DNA of 64,000 nucleotides from CBDAQA01 sp965198865 (GCA_965198865.1 CBDAQA010000022.1:186001-250000); one strand, 5' to 3'. Shown: positions 12,080 through 20,394, counted from the stretch's first letter. Made by a program: numbers and translations. Notes: generated by a model from the sequence alone, not told the origin.

Positions 12080-13318
12080 ATGACATATCTGATTGGTTTT
12101 GCTATCGGCTTCCCGATCGGAGCGCTCATCACATGGCTACTTCTGATGGCCATGGTTGTGCGGTGGAAGGACCGCGAACGATCAGCTGCCGAACAAACAG
12201 CGGCCGCCGGAGAAGCGTCCAAGCGGGCGGCTGACCGGCTTGCCGAACTGGCCCGAGAGGCTTCTGCCCTCCGCCAAAGGAAAGATGATTTCGATCGTCG
12301 GGTTGTCACGTTTCGCGAGATCGAAGCGGAGAATCAGCTTCTCAAACGCGACTTGCGGAACATCGATGTAATGTCCCGCAAATTGGAAATAGATGGGCAG
12401 ACGCGGGAGCGGCAAGCAGCGGAGATTTCGGCCCGGGGAGACGCACTCGCTCGACGATACCTGGCAGACACTGTGAAGGCGGTCGTTTCCGCAGTTGGGC
12501 CGAGCAACTTCACCGCTTGCAAGCAGCGTCTGATCGATGCGATCACCCGATGTCGAGACATCGGGTACATGATCCCTCTGCAGGACGAGTCCGCTTTGCT
12601 CGCAGATCTAAGAGTGGAATTCGAACGCGCGGTCCGTGCTTCATTCGAACGCGAGGAACAGGCGAGGATAAAGGCGCAGATCCGCGAGGAGGAAAAACTC
12701 AAGCGGGAGATCGATCGGGAGGTGAAGCAGATCGAACGAGAGCGACTGGCGGTGCAGGCTGCGTTGGATATTGCGATGGCAAAAGCACAGGGCCAACACA
12801 CCGCTGAAGTGGACCTCCTGAAACAGCGACTTGCGGAGGCCGAAGAGAAGTCTAAGCGGGCGATGTCGATGGCGCAACAGACAAAATCTGGGCATGTATA
12901 CGTCATTTCCAATATCGGCACTTTCGGAGCGGATATATACAAGGTTGGTATGACGCGACGTCTAAAGCCGGAAGAACGAATTAACGAGTTGGGCAGCGCC
13001 TCTGTGCCGTTCCCGTTCGACGTTCACATGATGATCCGAACGAACAATGTCCCTGGCTTGGAAAACGTGCTCCATCGCGCCCTGCATAAACGTCGTGTCA
13101 ACCGTGCGAATCCGCGTAAGGAATTCTTCCACGTTACGCTGGACGACATTCGAAGGATCGTCGAGGCCGAACACGGTGTAGTCGAATTCGTCGCTGACGC
13201 CGAGGCGCTCGAGTATCGCCAATCCATTTCGATGTCCGATGAGGACGCTGCCTACGTCGAACGGGTTTACGATCTTGCCGATGAAGTGGCGGATGTAGAG
13301 TTCAGTGAGGAGTCGTGA
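12080..13318 (+). CDS. Membrane-anchored DUF4041 / GIY-YIG (T5orf172) protein
   Basis: The protein has 412 residues. A hydrophobic N-terminal helix (about 4-27) should anchor it in the inner membrane. A long charged coiled coil follows (about 33-110 and 190-265), enclosing a helical region that matches the DUF4041 type. Residues about 271-360 are a GIY-YIG-like T5orf172 domain, starting GHVYVISNIGTFG, with KVGMTRR and the later HRALHKRRVN...EFFHV. The family is best known from phages and prophages and often includes putative nucleases; whether this one cleaves DNA is not shown. Together with the CRISPR array it suggests a defence or mobile context, which is inference. It follows the zinc-ribbon gene by 24 bases. 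Confidence 0.85.
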   Translation: MTYLIGFAIGFPIGALITWLLLMAMVVRWKDRERSAAEQTAAAGEASKRAADRLAELAREASALRQRKDDFDRRVVTFREIEAENQLLKRDLRNIDVMSRKLEIDGQTRERQAAEISARGDALARRYLADTVKAVVSAVGPSNFTACKQRLIDAITRCRDIGYMIPLQDESALLADLRVEFERAVRASFEREEQARIKAQIREEEKLKREIDREVKQIERERLAVQAALDIAMAKAQGQHTAEVDLLKQRLAEAEEKSKRAMSMAQQTKSGHVYVISNIGTFGADIYKVGMTRRLKPEERINELGSASVPFPFDVHMMIRTNNVPGLENVLHRALHKRRVNRANPRKEFFHVTLDDIRRIVEAEHGVVEFVADAEALEYRQSISMSDEDAAYVERVYDLADEVADVEFSEES

Positions 13319-13578
13319 CCCGTTGGCGTACCGCGTTGGTCTGCGAGACGCGAAGCAATAGAGGCAATCGAGGTGCAACTGCGGCGATCCCCGCCGGAGC
13401 GACTCCTCGCTCCTGTCGCCAGGTCGGGCGGGTGAGCAGGGCGGGCGATCGCGATCCTGATCGCCCTTGTGGCGGCCGCTGTCGCGGCGTGTGTACCACA
13501 ATGCGTGGACCGCCTTTTAAGCGGTGAATGAGACCGGCCCCCGAGGCACCCGAGGGCCGAATCGGTTGAATGGCGGTC

Positions 13579-14256
13579 TCACTTGGCCGGCGTCGGCGTG
13601 ACCACGTCGATCTTGCTGAAGAACGTGTTGCCGAAGTCGTCGTCGGTCTCGGTCTTGGCGACGTCGAGCAGCAGGTAGCGGTAGGTACCTAGGGCACCGT
13701 CGGTGTCGCGGACGCTGACGGCGTACTGGCCGCCGGGCTCGCCGGCCGTGGGGCGGGTGTCGACGGACGTGACCAGCTTCCAGCCGCAGGTGGTCGGGTC
13801 GGTGCCCTTCTTGGGGGTGGCGTTGAAGTCCTTGGCGGTGCCGTCGGCGGCGTAGAGCTTGTAGACCTGGGGGGCGCGGGTGTTGGCGTGCCAGGAGTAG
13901 GTGTTGACCTGCTGGACCGGCAGGGCGGTGCCGAGGTCGACGGCCAGTCGGCCGCCGTCGGTGCCGGCGTTGAAGAAGAAGTTGTTGTCAGGCTCGTCCT
14001 CGCCGGCCGGCAGCTTGGCCGAGGTGAGGTCCGACGCGTCGCGACCGCACGCCTCGTCCTTCTCGCCGTCGACCACCGTGACCTTGACGGTCGACGCGTT
14101 GGCCTTGGACGGTGACGGTGCCTCGGTGAACTTGAACTCGGCGGTGGCCTTGTCGCCGGCGTTGTGGTCGGTCACGACCTTCACCTCGGCCCGCGCCGCC
14201 AGGGCGGCGGTGCTGAGGGCGGCGGCGAACGCGATGAGGCGGGTGGATCGATGCAT
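13579..14256 (-). CDS. Secreted discoidin-like protein
   Basis: The protein has 225 residues with a clear signal peptide (RLIAFAAALSTAALAARA, cleaved before EVKV). The mature part reads like a galactose-binding or discoidin-type beta-sandwich: GGRLAVDLGTALPVQQVNTYSWH, then PQVYKLYAADG, WKLVTSVDTRP and YRYLLLDV. Such modules bind carbohydrate or cell-surface ligands, but no ligand can be named here. I chose the ATG at 14256 over 14277 because GGAG lies about 8 bases upstream and the signal peptide then has normal length. The short C-terminus ends VVTPTPAK. It lies downstream of the serine-hydrolase homologue on the same strand, 130 bases apart. Confidence 0.75.
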   Translation of the reverse strand: MHRSTRLIAFAAALSTAALAARAEVKVVTDHNAGDKATAEFKFTEAPSPSKANASTVKVTVVDGEKDEACGRDASDLTSAKLPAGEDEPDNNFFFNAGTDGGRLAVDLGTALPVQQVNTYSWHANTRAPQVYKLYAADGTAKDFNATPKKGTDPTTCGWKLVTSVDTRPTAGEPGGQYAVSVRDTDGALGTYRYLLLDVAKTETDDDFGNTFFSKIDVVTPTPAK

Positions 14257-14386
14257 CAAAAGTCTCCTGCTGGCCAAGCGAATAGAGACGCTTTCGCTTG
14301 AGGCCCTTGGCCGCCGCCTTAAGCGGGAAGCATTTTTACAATCGGGGTGACACCACGTCCAACCCGCCGGTCGAATGGTGGGTCGC

Positions 14387-15547
14387 TCAGCGAGGTGGGA
14401 GGCCGGGCGTGGCCGTGACGGCGGGGACGTATTGGCGGATCAGGGCATCGCTCGCGTCCAGGCACGCGGCCTTCGCCTCGTCGCCACCACAGTTGGCGAC
14501 GGTCAACACGGCAATGCCGCGGCCGGGGGCGACGCGGACGCTGGCGTACCAGTTCTCGTTGTAACCCATCAGGTCCATCTGGGTGCCGCCGGCCCAGGGG
14601 GCGTCCTGCGTGAACCAGCCGCCGGCGTAGGTGCCACCGGGCGGTGGGGCGGTGATCTCGCCGATGGTCTGTGCGTCCAGCAAGGGAGGGACATGGTCGC
14701 CGGGCTGTCGGCAGAAGACGGCGGCGAAGCGGGACCAGTCGGCGATCGTGCAGTGGACCCGGCCCGCGGGTCCGATCACCGGTGCCTCGCCCTCCTGCGT
14801 CGGCGTGGGCTGCCCGGCGGTCACGTGGTGTCCCCACGGCTGGGCCGTGCTCCATGGGGCACCCGGGATCCCAAAGCCGGCGGACGTCATCCCCAGCGGT
14901 CGGAACACGCGGGTGGTGATGGCCTCCTCCCAGGGGGTGCCGGTCCTCCGCTCAACGATGGCACCCAGGATGACGTAACCGACGTTGGAGAAGACCATCG
15001 CCTTGGTCGAGGATGAGGCGGGCTCGACCGCCAGCGCCTGCCGGACGACCTGCCGCCGCTGTTGGGGGAGGGGCAACCGCGTCTGATCGAGGGCGTTCCA
15101 ATCGACATCCTTGGGCAGCCCGGCGCGATCCTGGAGCAGGTCGGCCACCGTCGTCTTAGCGGCGGTGGCATTGAAGGTGTTGCGGAGCTCGGGAAAGAGG
15201 CCGCCAACGGTGTCGGTCACCGCCAGTTGGCGTGCAGCAATCAGCTGCCCGATGAGCAGGGCCGTCATGGGCTTGGTGTCGTCGGTGAGGTAGACCGTAT
15301 CGGTGGGGGCCGCGCGGACGGTTGCCCCGGCCTTCCGCAGTCCGGCTGCGCCCAGGGCAATCAGACGACCATGGTCGACGACGCCACCGTAGACCGCTGG
15401 GACAACGGCATGCTTGGCGAGGACCGCTTGAAGCAGGGGCCCCGCGTTCGCAGTCGCCCCGATCGCCACATGCGGGAAAACGCTGCCGACTACCAACAGA
15501 ACAACCGCATCCGGAATGAACCGCAACCGACCGTGAACGCCCCGCAT
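14387..15547 (-). CDS. Class C beta-lactamase-fold protein, catalytic motifs lost
   Basis: The protein has 386 residues with an N-terminal export signal (about 8-30). Overall it follows the serine hydrolase/class C family: the GSDTKAMTA region, LLQDRAGLP, FSNVGYVILGAIVERRTG, PLGMTSAGFG and GPAGRVHCTIADW. The catalytic motifs are altered. SxxK reads DDTK (the codon for the nucleophile is GAC), YxN reads FSN, and the usual HxGSN near the C-terminus reads LMGYNEN. An active-site serine peptidase or esterase is therefore unlikely. It may be a binding protein or a decayed enzyme; the frame is intact and shows no other decay. It is transcribed away from the ribosomal cluster. Confidence 0.8.
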   Translation of the reverse strand: MRGVHGRLRFIPDAVVLLVVGSVFPHVAIGATANAGPLLQAVLAKHAVVPAVYGGVVDHGRLIALGAAGLRKAGATVRAAPTDTVYLTDDTKPMTALLIGQLIAARQLAVTDTVGGLFPELRNTFNATAAKTTVADLLQDRAGLPKDVDWNALDQTRLPLPQQRRQVVRQALAVEPASSSTKAMVFSNVGYVILGAIVERRTGTPWEEAITTRVFRPLGMTSAGFGIPGAPWSTAQPWGHHVTAGQPTPTQEGEAPVIGPAGRVHCTIADWSRFAAVFCRQPGDHVPPLLDAQTIGEITAPPPGGTYAGGWFTQDAPWAGGTQMDLMGYNENWYASVRVAPGRGIAVLTVANCGGDEAKAACLDASDALIRQYVPAVTATPGLPPR

Positions 15548-15647
15548 GGGGGAATAGAACTACCCTATGGGCCTGGCGATCTCAATCCTCAAGATGCCCT
15601 GGCCGTCCATTATCGGTGTCTTGGCCGGAAATTCGATGGCAGATGAG

Positions 15648-15675
15648 TTGACAGAATCCGGCAGAAGGCTACATT
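15648..15675 (+). promoter_or_regulatory. Promoter of the S10 ribosomal operon
   Basis: A perfect -35 box TTGACA (15648-15653), a 16-base spacer and TACATT (15670-15675). The predicted start at about 15682 leaves a leader of about 83 bases before rpsJ. Confidence 0.65.
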
Positions 15676-15689
15676 TCCCCGCTCGCCCC

Positions 15690-15721
15690 AACCGGGCAGC
15701 TGGCGGTTTCGTCGCCCGGTT
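15690..15721 (+). promoter_or_regulatory. Hairpin in the rpsJ leader
   Basis: AACCGGGC (15690-15697) pairs with GCCCGGTT (15714-15721) around a 16-base loop, inside the predicted leader. S10 operons are often autoregulated through their leaders, for example by L4 in gammaproteobacteria. Whether this stem has such a role is only inference. Confidence 0.4.
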
Positions 15722-15764
15722 CGGGACGGAACCGGCTGGTTGACGGCAGCGGAACAGGATTACA

Positions 15765-16073
15765 ATGACTGGCGATCGGATTCGAATTCGGATGGAAGCC
15801 TACGACCACCGGGCCCTGGACTCCTCGGCCAAGGAGATCGTCGAGCACGCCAAGCGGACCAATGCCCGCGTGTGCGGCCCCATCCCGGTTCCGACCCGCG
15901 TCGAGCGGTACACGGTGTTGCGCAGCCCGCACATCGATAAGAAGAGCCGCGAGCAGTTCGAGATGCGGACGCACAAGCGCGTCATCGACATCTTCGAGCC
16001 GACCGCCCGCACCGTTGAAGCCCTGAATCGCCTGGTTGTGCCGGCCGGCGTTTTCGTTAAGATCAAGGCGTAA
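15765..16073 (+). CDS. rpsJ: 30S ribosomal protein S10
   Basis: The protein has 102 residues, the usual length for S10, a 30S head protein that also pairs with NusB in antitermination. The N-terminus RIRIRMEAYDHRALD and the later RTHKRVIDI match the family. The ATG has AGGA about 7 bases upstream. It is the first gene of the ribosomal cluster; the tuf, fusA, rpsG and rpsL genes often found before it are not here. Confidence 0.97.
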   Translation: MTGDRIRIRMEAYDHRALDSSAKEIVEHAKRTNARVCGPIPVPTRVERYTVLRSPHIDKKSREQFEMRTHKRVIDIFEPTARTVEALNRLVVPAGVFVKIKA

Positions 16074-16089
16074 GTACCGCAGTGGACCC

Positions 16090-16172
16090 GCTGCCCCTTT
16101 CTATCTCGGGAGGGGCAGCACTATCTCCCGCCTGACCGAGGGTTCATCCAAGAACCCGTGCCCCGAAAGGGG
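16090..16172 (+). promoter_or_regulatory. Three consecutive hairpins between rpsJ and rplC
   Basis: The 167-base gap holds GCTGCCCCT (16090-16098) with AGGGGCAGC (16111-16119), GGGTTC (16140-16145) with GAACCC (16152-16157), and CCCC-GAAA-GGGG (16161-16172), a GNRA-tetraloop stem. The row of stems looks like a structured mRNA element, perhaps a ribosomal-protein binding site or attenuator for the L3-L4 genes. That function is inference. Confidence 0.45.
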
Positions 16173-16240
16173 ATCGTGTCACGGCCGGGACTTTTGTCGT
16201 CTGCGTTGGAATTGAAAAGTACCGGACAGAGAGCCGACCC

Positions 16241-16903
16241 ATGACTCCCGCACTGCTAGGCAAGAAGATCGGCACGACCCGCGTCTACGACGCGAAGGGT
16301 GCCATCGTCCCCGTGACCATCGTCCTGGCCGGTCCCTGTGCGATCACGCAGGTCAAGACCCCCGAGACCGATGGCTACCATGCCGTCCAGCTCGGGTTCG
16401 GCGACTGCAAGCCGAAGCACAGCACGCAGGCCGAGATCGGGCACACGGCCAAGTCGGGCGTTGGGCCGAAGCGCCACTTCCACGAGGTGAAGTTCAAGGT
16501 CGCCACCGACAAGAAGGCTGGGGACATCGTGACCGTGGGCATCTTCGACGGCATCGAGTACGTCGACGTGATCGGGACCAGCAAGGGCAAGGGGACGGCC
16601 GGCGTCATGAAGCGCCACCACTTCGGCGGTCAGCCCGCCTCGCACGGCACCGAGCGCAAGCACCGGTCGCCCGGCTCGCTGGCGTCGCGCGCCACGTGGC
16701 GCGGCCAGAGCGGCAAGCCCAAGAAGGGCGTCCGCATGGCCGGCCACATGGGTATGGACCAGGTCACCACCCGGAACCACCCGCTGGTCAAGGTCGACGC
16801 CGAGAACAACCTGTTGCTGATCAAGGGAGCCCTGCCGGGACCGAACGGCGGGCTCCTCTACGTTCGGAAGAGCGTCACGGCCAGGGCGAAGAAGTCGGCC
16901 TGA
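16241..16903 (+). CDS. rplC: 50S ribosomal protein L3
   Basis: The protein has 220 residues, a 50S assembly initiator that reaches the peptidyl transferase centre. The frame opens LLGKKIGTTRVYDAKG and includes the conserved loop VMKRHHFGGQPASHGTERKH and the central GMDQVTTRNHPLVKVD. Length and motifs are ordinary. It is followed after 34 bases by rplD and preceded by a structured 167-base gap. Confidence 0.97.
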   Translation: MTPALLGKKIGTTRVYDAKGAIVPVTIVLAGPCAITQVKTPETDGYHAVQLGFGDCKPKHSTQAEIGHTAKSGVGPKRHFHEVKFKVATDKKAGDIVTVGIFDGIEYVDVIGTSKGKGTAGVMKRHHFGGQPASHGTERKHRSPGSLASRATWRGQSGKPKKGVRMAGHMGMDQVTTRNHPLVKVDAENNLLLIKGALPGPNGGLLYVRKSVTARAKKSA

Positions 16904-16937
16904 GGGTGAACCGGAAGAAGCAGGACGGAGCAAAGCC

Positions 16938-17552
16938 ATGATCGAAATTCCCGTGTTCAACCAGGCCGGCGAGGAAGTGGAGAAGTTCCAGGTCGACGAG
17001 GCCAAGCTCGGCGGTGAGATCCGTCAGGCCCTGCTGAAGCAGGCGATCGTCTACTACCACGCCAACCAGCGGCAGGGCACCGTCCAGACGCTCGCCCGTG
17101 GCGAGGTGGCCGGTTCGACCCGCAAGATGTTCCGCCAGAAGGGGACCGGCAACGCCCGGACCGGCGGCATCCGCAACCCGATCAAGAAGGGCGGCGGGCA
17201 CGCGAAGCAGAAGCGGCCGAAGGAGTGGCGCCAGGCCCTGCCGAAGAAGGCCCGCCAGCTCGCCACCAAGAGTGCGATCCTGAGCAAGATCCAGAGCAAC
17301 GACCTCCGCGTGGTCAGCGACATCGCGCTCGAGCAGCCCAAGACGAAGTTCGTCGCCGCCATGTTCAAGGCGCTGGGCATCGACCGCAGCTGCCTGCTGG
17401 CCCTGGCTGGCCCGGACGAGCTTTTGGTTCGGTCGGCTCGCAACATCGATCGGACGACGACGACCACCGTCGACCAGTTGAACGCCTGGGAGATCCTGCG
17501 GAACCGCACCCTGCTGATGACCAAGGCCGGCCTGGAGCAGCTGCTGGCGTGA
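16938..17552 (+). CDS. rplD: 50S ribosomal protein L4
   Basis: The protein has 204 residues. L4 lines the exit tunnel and in some bacteria represses its own operon. The tunnel loop is recognisable in GEVAGSTRKMFRQKGTGNAR and the following IKKGGGHAKQKRPKEW; the C-terminal part has the usual ILRNRTLLMTKAGLEQL. Start and length are normal. It is tightly linked to rplC (34 bases) and rplW (42 bases). Confidence 0.96.
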   Translation: MIEIPVFNQAGEEVEKFQVDEAKLGGEIRQALLKQAIVYYHANQRQGTVQTLARGEVAGSTRKMFRQKGTGNARTGGIRNPIKKGGGHAKQKRPKEWRQALPKKARQLATKSAILSKIQSNDLRVVSDIALEQPKTKFVAAMFKALGIDRSCLLALAGPDELLVRSARNIDRTTTTTVDQLNAWEILRNRTLLMTKAGLEQLLA

Positions 17553-17594
17553 GGGTGCCTGCGGTAACGGACGAGCCACTGAAACGGAAGAGCC

Positions 17595-17873
17595 ATGGAA
17601 CACACGAACGTCATCATCAAGCCGCTGGTCACGGAGAAGAGCAACCACCAGCAGGCGACCCGGAACACGTACGCGTTCGAGGTCAACCTGGCGGCGAACA
17701 AGCACCAGATCAAGTTGGCCGTCGAGCAGCTGTACAACGTGAAGGTCGCCGACGTCCGCACGATGACCCGCAAGGGCAAGCCCCGGCGGACCAAGTACAA
17801 GCTGACCACCGGCAGCGACTGGAAGCGCGCCATCGTGGCCCTGGCCCCGGACTCGCGGATCGAGCTGTTTTGA
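17595..17873 (+). CDS. rplW: 50S ribosomal protein L23
   Basis: The protein has 92 residues, at the mouth of the exit tunnel where trigger factor and SRP dock. IIKPLVTEKSNHQQATRNTY and VADVRTMTRKGKPRRTKYK are typical of the family. Its stop is followed at once by the paired palindrome at 17878-17949. Confidence 0.96.
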   Translation: MEHTNVIIKPLVTEKSNHQQATRNTYAFEVNLAANKHQIKLAVEQLYNVKVADVRTMTRKGKPRRTKYKLTTGSDWKRAIVALAPDSRIELF

Positions 17874-17877
17874 GCCG

Positions 17878-17949
17878 ACGTGGCACGGGCTACCAGCCCG
17901 TGTTTGCGGAACCTGAATTTGGAGACATGGGCTAGTAGCCCACGCCACG
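17878..17949. repeat. Paired palindrome P1 (CACGGGCT family), rplW-rplB
   Basis: The left unit (17878-17903) reads CACGGGCT-ACC-AGCCCGTG and folds on itself. The right unit (17925-17949) is an altered inverted copy, TGGGCTAGTAGCCCA. The two units can also pair with each other through GTGGC/GCCAC. The right unit ends three bases before the rplB ATG, leaving no separate ribosome binding site. Related pairs lie at 21471, 23524 and 29188. Confidence 0.85.
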
Positions 17950-17952
17950 CTG

Positions 17953-18822
17953 ATGCCCATCAAGTTCTACAACCCGACCTCCGCCGGCCGCCGTGCCGGG
18001 TCCGTCATCGACTACAAGGCGGTGCTGACCAAGTTCAAGCCCGAGAAGTCGCTGACCAAGGGCAAGCGTCGCGCCAGCGGTCGCAACCACCACGGCGTGA
18101 TCACCGCCAAGCACCACGGCGGGGGCAACAAGCGGCTGTACCGCATCATCGACTTCAAGCGGAACACCAAGGACGGCCAGCCGGCCACCGTCATGTCGAT
18201 CGAGTACGACCCCAACCGGTCGTGCTTCATCGCCCTCGTTCAGTACGAGGACGGGACCAAGTCGTACATCCTCGCCCCCAACGGCTTGAAGGTGGGTACG
18301 ACGGTCGTCAGCGGTCCCGACTCGCCGCCCGAGGTTGGCAACTGCGTCCCGCTGGCCAACATCCCCGGTGGCCTTGAGGTTCACAACATCGAGATGAACC
18401 CCGGCCAGGGCGGTAAGCTCGTCCGGTCCGCTGGTGGAGTCGCTCGCCTGTCGGCCAAGGAGGGTGAGTGGGCCGTCATCATCCTGCCGAGCGGCGAGAT
18501 GCGACGGATCAAGAGCAAGTGCCGGGCGACCATCGGTCAGCTGGGCAACCTCGACCACGGCAACGTCAGCATCGGCAAGGCCGGGCGCATGCGGCACATG
18601 GGCATCCGCCCGCACACGCGGGCCAAGGCCATGAACCCGATCGACCACCCCCTGGGCGGCGGTGAGGGGCGCAGCAACGGCGGTCGCCACCCGGTCAGCA
18701 AGACGGGCGTTCCGGCCAAGGGTGGCATCACCCGCCGGCCGCGGAAGAACAGCGAGAAGCTGATCCTGCGTCGCCGCAAGTTCGGCAAGTTCCAACAGCG
18801 GCCGCAGACGGTGAGCAAGTAA
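17953..18822 (+). CDS. rplB: 50S ribosomal protein L2
   Basis: The protein has 289 residues, slightly longer than the usual 275. L2 joins the subunits and supports peptidyl transfer. The frame opens PIKFYNPTSAGRRAGSVIDY and has GRNHHGVITAKHHGGGNKR and the C-terminal MNPIDHPLGGGEGRSNGGRH, the region with the essential histidine. The ATG is three bases after a palindrome and has no visible Shine-Dalgarno sequence. Confidence 0.97.
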   Translation: MPIKFYNPTSAGRRAGSVIDYKAVLTKFKPEKSLTKGKRRASGRNHHGVITAKHHGGGNKRLYRIIDFKRNTKDGQPATVMSIEYDPNRSCFIALVQYEDGTKSYILAPNGLKVGTTVVSGPDSPPEVGNCVPLANIPGGLEVHNIEMNPGQGGKLVRSAGGVARLSAKEGEWAVIILPSGEMRRIKSKCRATIGQLGNLDHGNVSIGKAGRMRHMGIRPHTRAKAMNPIDHPLGGGEGRSNGGRHPVSKTGVPAKGGITRRPRKNSEKLILRRRKFGKFQQRPQTVSK

Positions 18823-18826
18823 CGAT

Positions 18827-18909
18827 TTGTTACTGGTTGCTGGTTACTTGTCGACCGGAGCGTGACGGGTAACCAGTAACAAGTAACCAGTAACAAGCGA
18901 CAGGTAAGA
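18827..18909. repeat. Heptamer inverted repeat H1, rplB-rpsS
   Basis: The left arm (18827-18852) runs in 7-base words TTGTTAC, TGGTTGC, TGGTTAC. The right arm (about 18869-18909) carries GTAACCA and GTAACAA alternately, twice each, then decays through GCGACAG and GTAAGAC. The arms are complementary and would form a hairpin with a loop near 18853-18862. The only Shine-Dalgarno-like AGG for rpsS is inside the right arm. Confidence 0.85.
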
Positions 18910-18911
18910 CC

Positions 18912-19184
18912 ATGAGCCGAAGCGCAAAGAAGGGCCCCTTCGTCAACGAGAAGTTGTTCCTGAAGGTGTCCCGGATGAACGAGAACCGGGCGAAGCAGCC
19001 GATCCGCACGTGGGCCCGGGCCTGCACGATCATCCCCGAGTTTGTGGGGCACACGTTCGAGGTCCACAACGGGAACAAGTTCCTGCGGGTGTTCGTGCAG
19101 GAGGACATGGTTGGGCACAAGCTCGGCGAGTTCTCCCCGACCCGCATTTTCCGCGGCCACAGCGGCAAGAAGATGGCGACCTGA
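18912..19184 (+). CDS. rpsS: 30S ribosomal protein S19
   Basis: The protein has 90 residues. S19 binds 16S rRNA with S13 in the head. SRSAKKGPFVNEKLFLKV, IIPEFVGHTFEVHNGNKF and VGHKLGEFSPTRIFRGHSG are the family's signatures. The start follows a heptamer hairpin. rplV begins 48 bases later. Confidence 0.97.
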   Translation: MSRSAKKGPFVNEKLFLKVSRMNENRAKQPIRTWARACTIIPEFVGHTFEVHNGNKFLRVFVQEDMVGHKLGEFSPTRIFRGHSGKKMAT

Positions 19185-19232
19185 GCGGTCGGATCACGCG
19201 ACCTGGGACGCACGTAGACGGTAGAGGTAGCC

Positions 19233-19571
19233 ATGCCATTCGAATCCAAACATCGGTTCGTCCGGATCAGCCCGCGCAAGGCGCGGCTGATCATGGACCT
19301 GATCCGCGGGCGGGACGTCGACGACGCCATCAACCTGCTGCGGTTCAGCAAGCAGCGCGCGAGCGGGATGATCGAGAAGGTCATCCGCACGGCCGTCGCC
19401 AACGCCAGCGAGCAGTCGGTCGCCCCGGCCCGCAACGTCTTCTACGTGGCCACGGCCCGGGTCGACGCGGGCCCGGTGATCAAGCGGTTCCAACCGAAGG
19501 ATCGCGGCAAGGCGTACCCGATCAACAAGCGGACCAGCCACCTGGTGGTCGCGATCGACGAGCGGGCCTGA
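19233..19571 (+). CDS. rplV: 50S ribosomal protein L22
   Basis: The protein has 112 residues, a 50S protein whose beta hairpin extends along the exit tunnel. RFVRISPRKARLIMDLIRG is the conserved start and DAGPVIKRFQPKDRGKAYPI covers the tunnel hairpin; the C-terminus THLxV form reads SHLVVAIDER. It ends 16 bases before rpsC. Confidence 0.96.
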   Translation: MPFESKHRFVRISPRKARLIMDLIRGRDVDDAINLLRFSKQRASGMIEKVIRTAVANASEQSVAPARNVFYVATARVDAGPVIKRFQPKDRGKAYPINKRTSHLVVAIDERA

Positions 19572-19587
19572 ACACGGAAGAACGATC

Positions 19588-20286
19588 ATGGGTCAAAAAG
19601 TAAATCCGCTCGGTTTTCGGACCGGCATCACTGAAGACTGGAAGAGCAAGTGGTACGCCCCCAAGCGTGCCTTCGGCGACTTCCTGGTCGAGGACTTCCG
19701 CGTCCGCAAGCTGATCGACAGCAAGCTGAACCGGCGTCCCCCGTTCGCGGCCGTCAGCGACATCCTGATCGAGCGGACCCGAGAGGAGGTCACGATCACC
19801 GTCAAGACCGCCCGCCCGGGGCTGGTGATCGGGCCCAAGGGTGCCGAGGTCGACAAGCTGCGGGAGCAACTTGAGGACATGATCAAGCGGAAGGTCGCCC
19901 CGATCAAGGTGATCGAGATCAAGAACCCCGACCTGAACGGCCAGCTGGTGGCCGAGGCCGTGGCCGAGCAGCTGAAGAAGCGGGCCAGCTTCCGCCGCGT
20001 GCTGAAGATGCGGATGGAGTCGACCATGCAGGCCGGTGCCAAGGGCATCAAGCTGTGCGTGAGCGGCCGGCTGGGCGGTTCGGAAATCGCCCGCCAGGAG
20101 AAGGCCACGACGGGTTCGGTCCCGCTGACCACGCTCCAGGCGAACGTCGATTATGGCTACGCCATCGCGTTCACGACGTATGGGACGATCGGCGTGAAGT
20201 GCTGGATCTACCGCGGGATGTTCGGTGAGGAAGTGCTCGAGACCGACGTCCGCCCGGGTGGCCCGATGCGTCGTGGCCGCCGCTGA
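19588..20286 (+). CDS. rpsC: 30S ribosomal protein S3
   Basis: The protein has 232 residues, at the mRNA entry site with helicase activity. GQKVNPLGFRTGITEDWKSK is the canonical N-terminus, the KH domain motif is GLVIGPKGAEVDKLREQLE, and the C-terminal domain has GIKLCVSGRLGGSEIAR. Length is normal. A heptamer hairpin follows the stop. Confidence 0.97.
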   Translation: MGQKVNPLGFRTGITEDWKSKWYAPKRAFGDFLVEDFRVRKLIDSKLNRRPPFAAVSDILIERTREEVTITVKTARPGLVIGPKGAEVDKLREQLEDMIKRKVAPIKVIEIKNPDLNGQLVAEAVAEQLKKRASFRRVLKMRMESTMQAGAKGIKLCVSGRLGGSEIARQEKATTGSVPLTTLQANVDYGYAIAFTTYGTIGVKCWIYRGMFGEEVLETDVRPGGPMRRGRR

Positions 20287-20287
20287 T

Positions 20288-20385
20288 GTGAGTTCTGGGT
20301 TGTACGCTTTGAGTTCTGAGCGAAGGCCAGAACGACCAAGAGCCCCCCAGAACTCGGAACGCAGAACTCTGAACTCAGAACTGTC
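20288..20385. repeat. Heptamer inverted repeat H2, rpsC-rplP
   Basis: The right arm (20347-20385) is built of words such as CAGAACT, CGGAACG, CAGAACT, CTGAACT. The left arm (20288-20326) carries the complement, TGAGTTC twice with eroded words between. The middle is about 20 bases. The same CAGAACT/GAGTTCT word recurs in the gaps at 22368, 23992, 28067 and 31563. Confidence 0.85.
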
Positions 20386-20394
20386 TGGTGACTT

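Noticed and set aside
15548..15764. Possible tRNA or rRNA genes in this and the other larger gaps
   Set aside because: No cloverleaf with a TTCRA-type T-loop or rRNA-like sequence was found in any gap.
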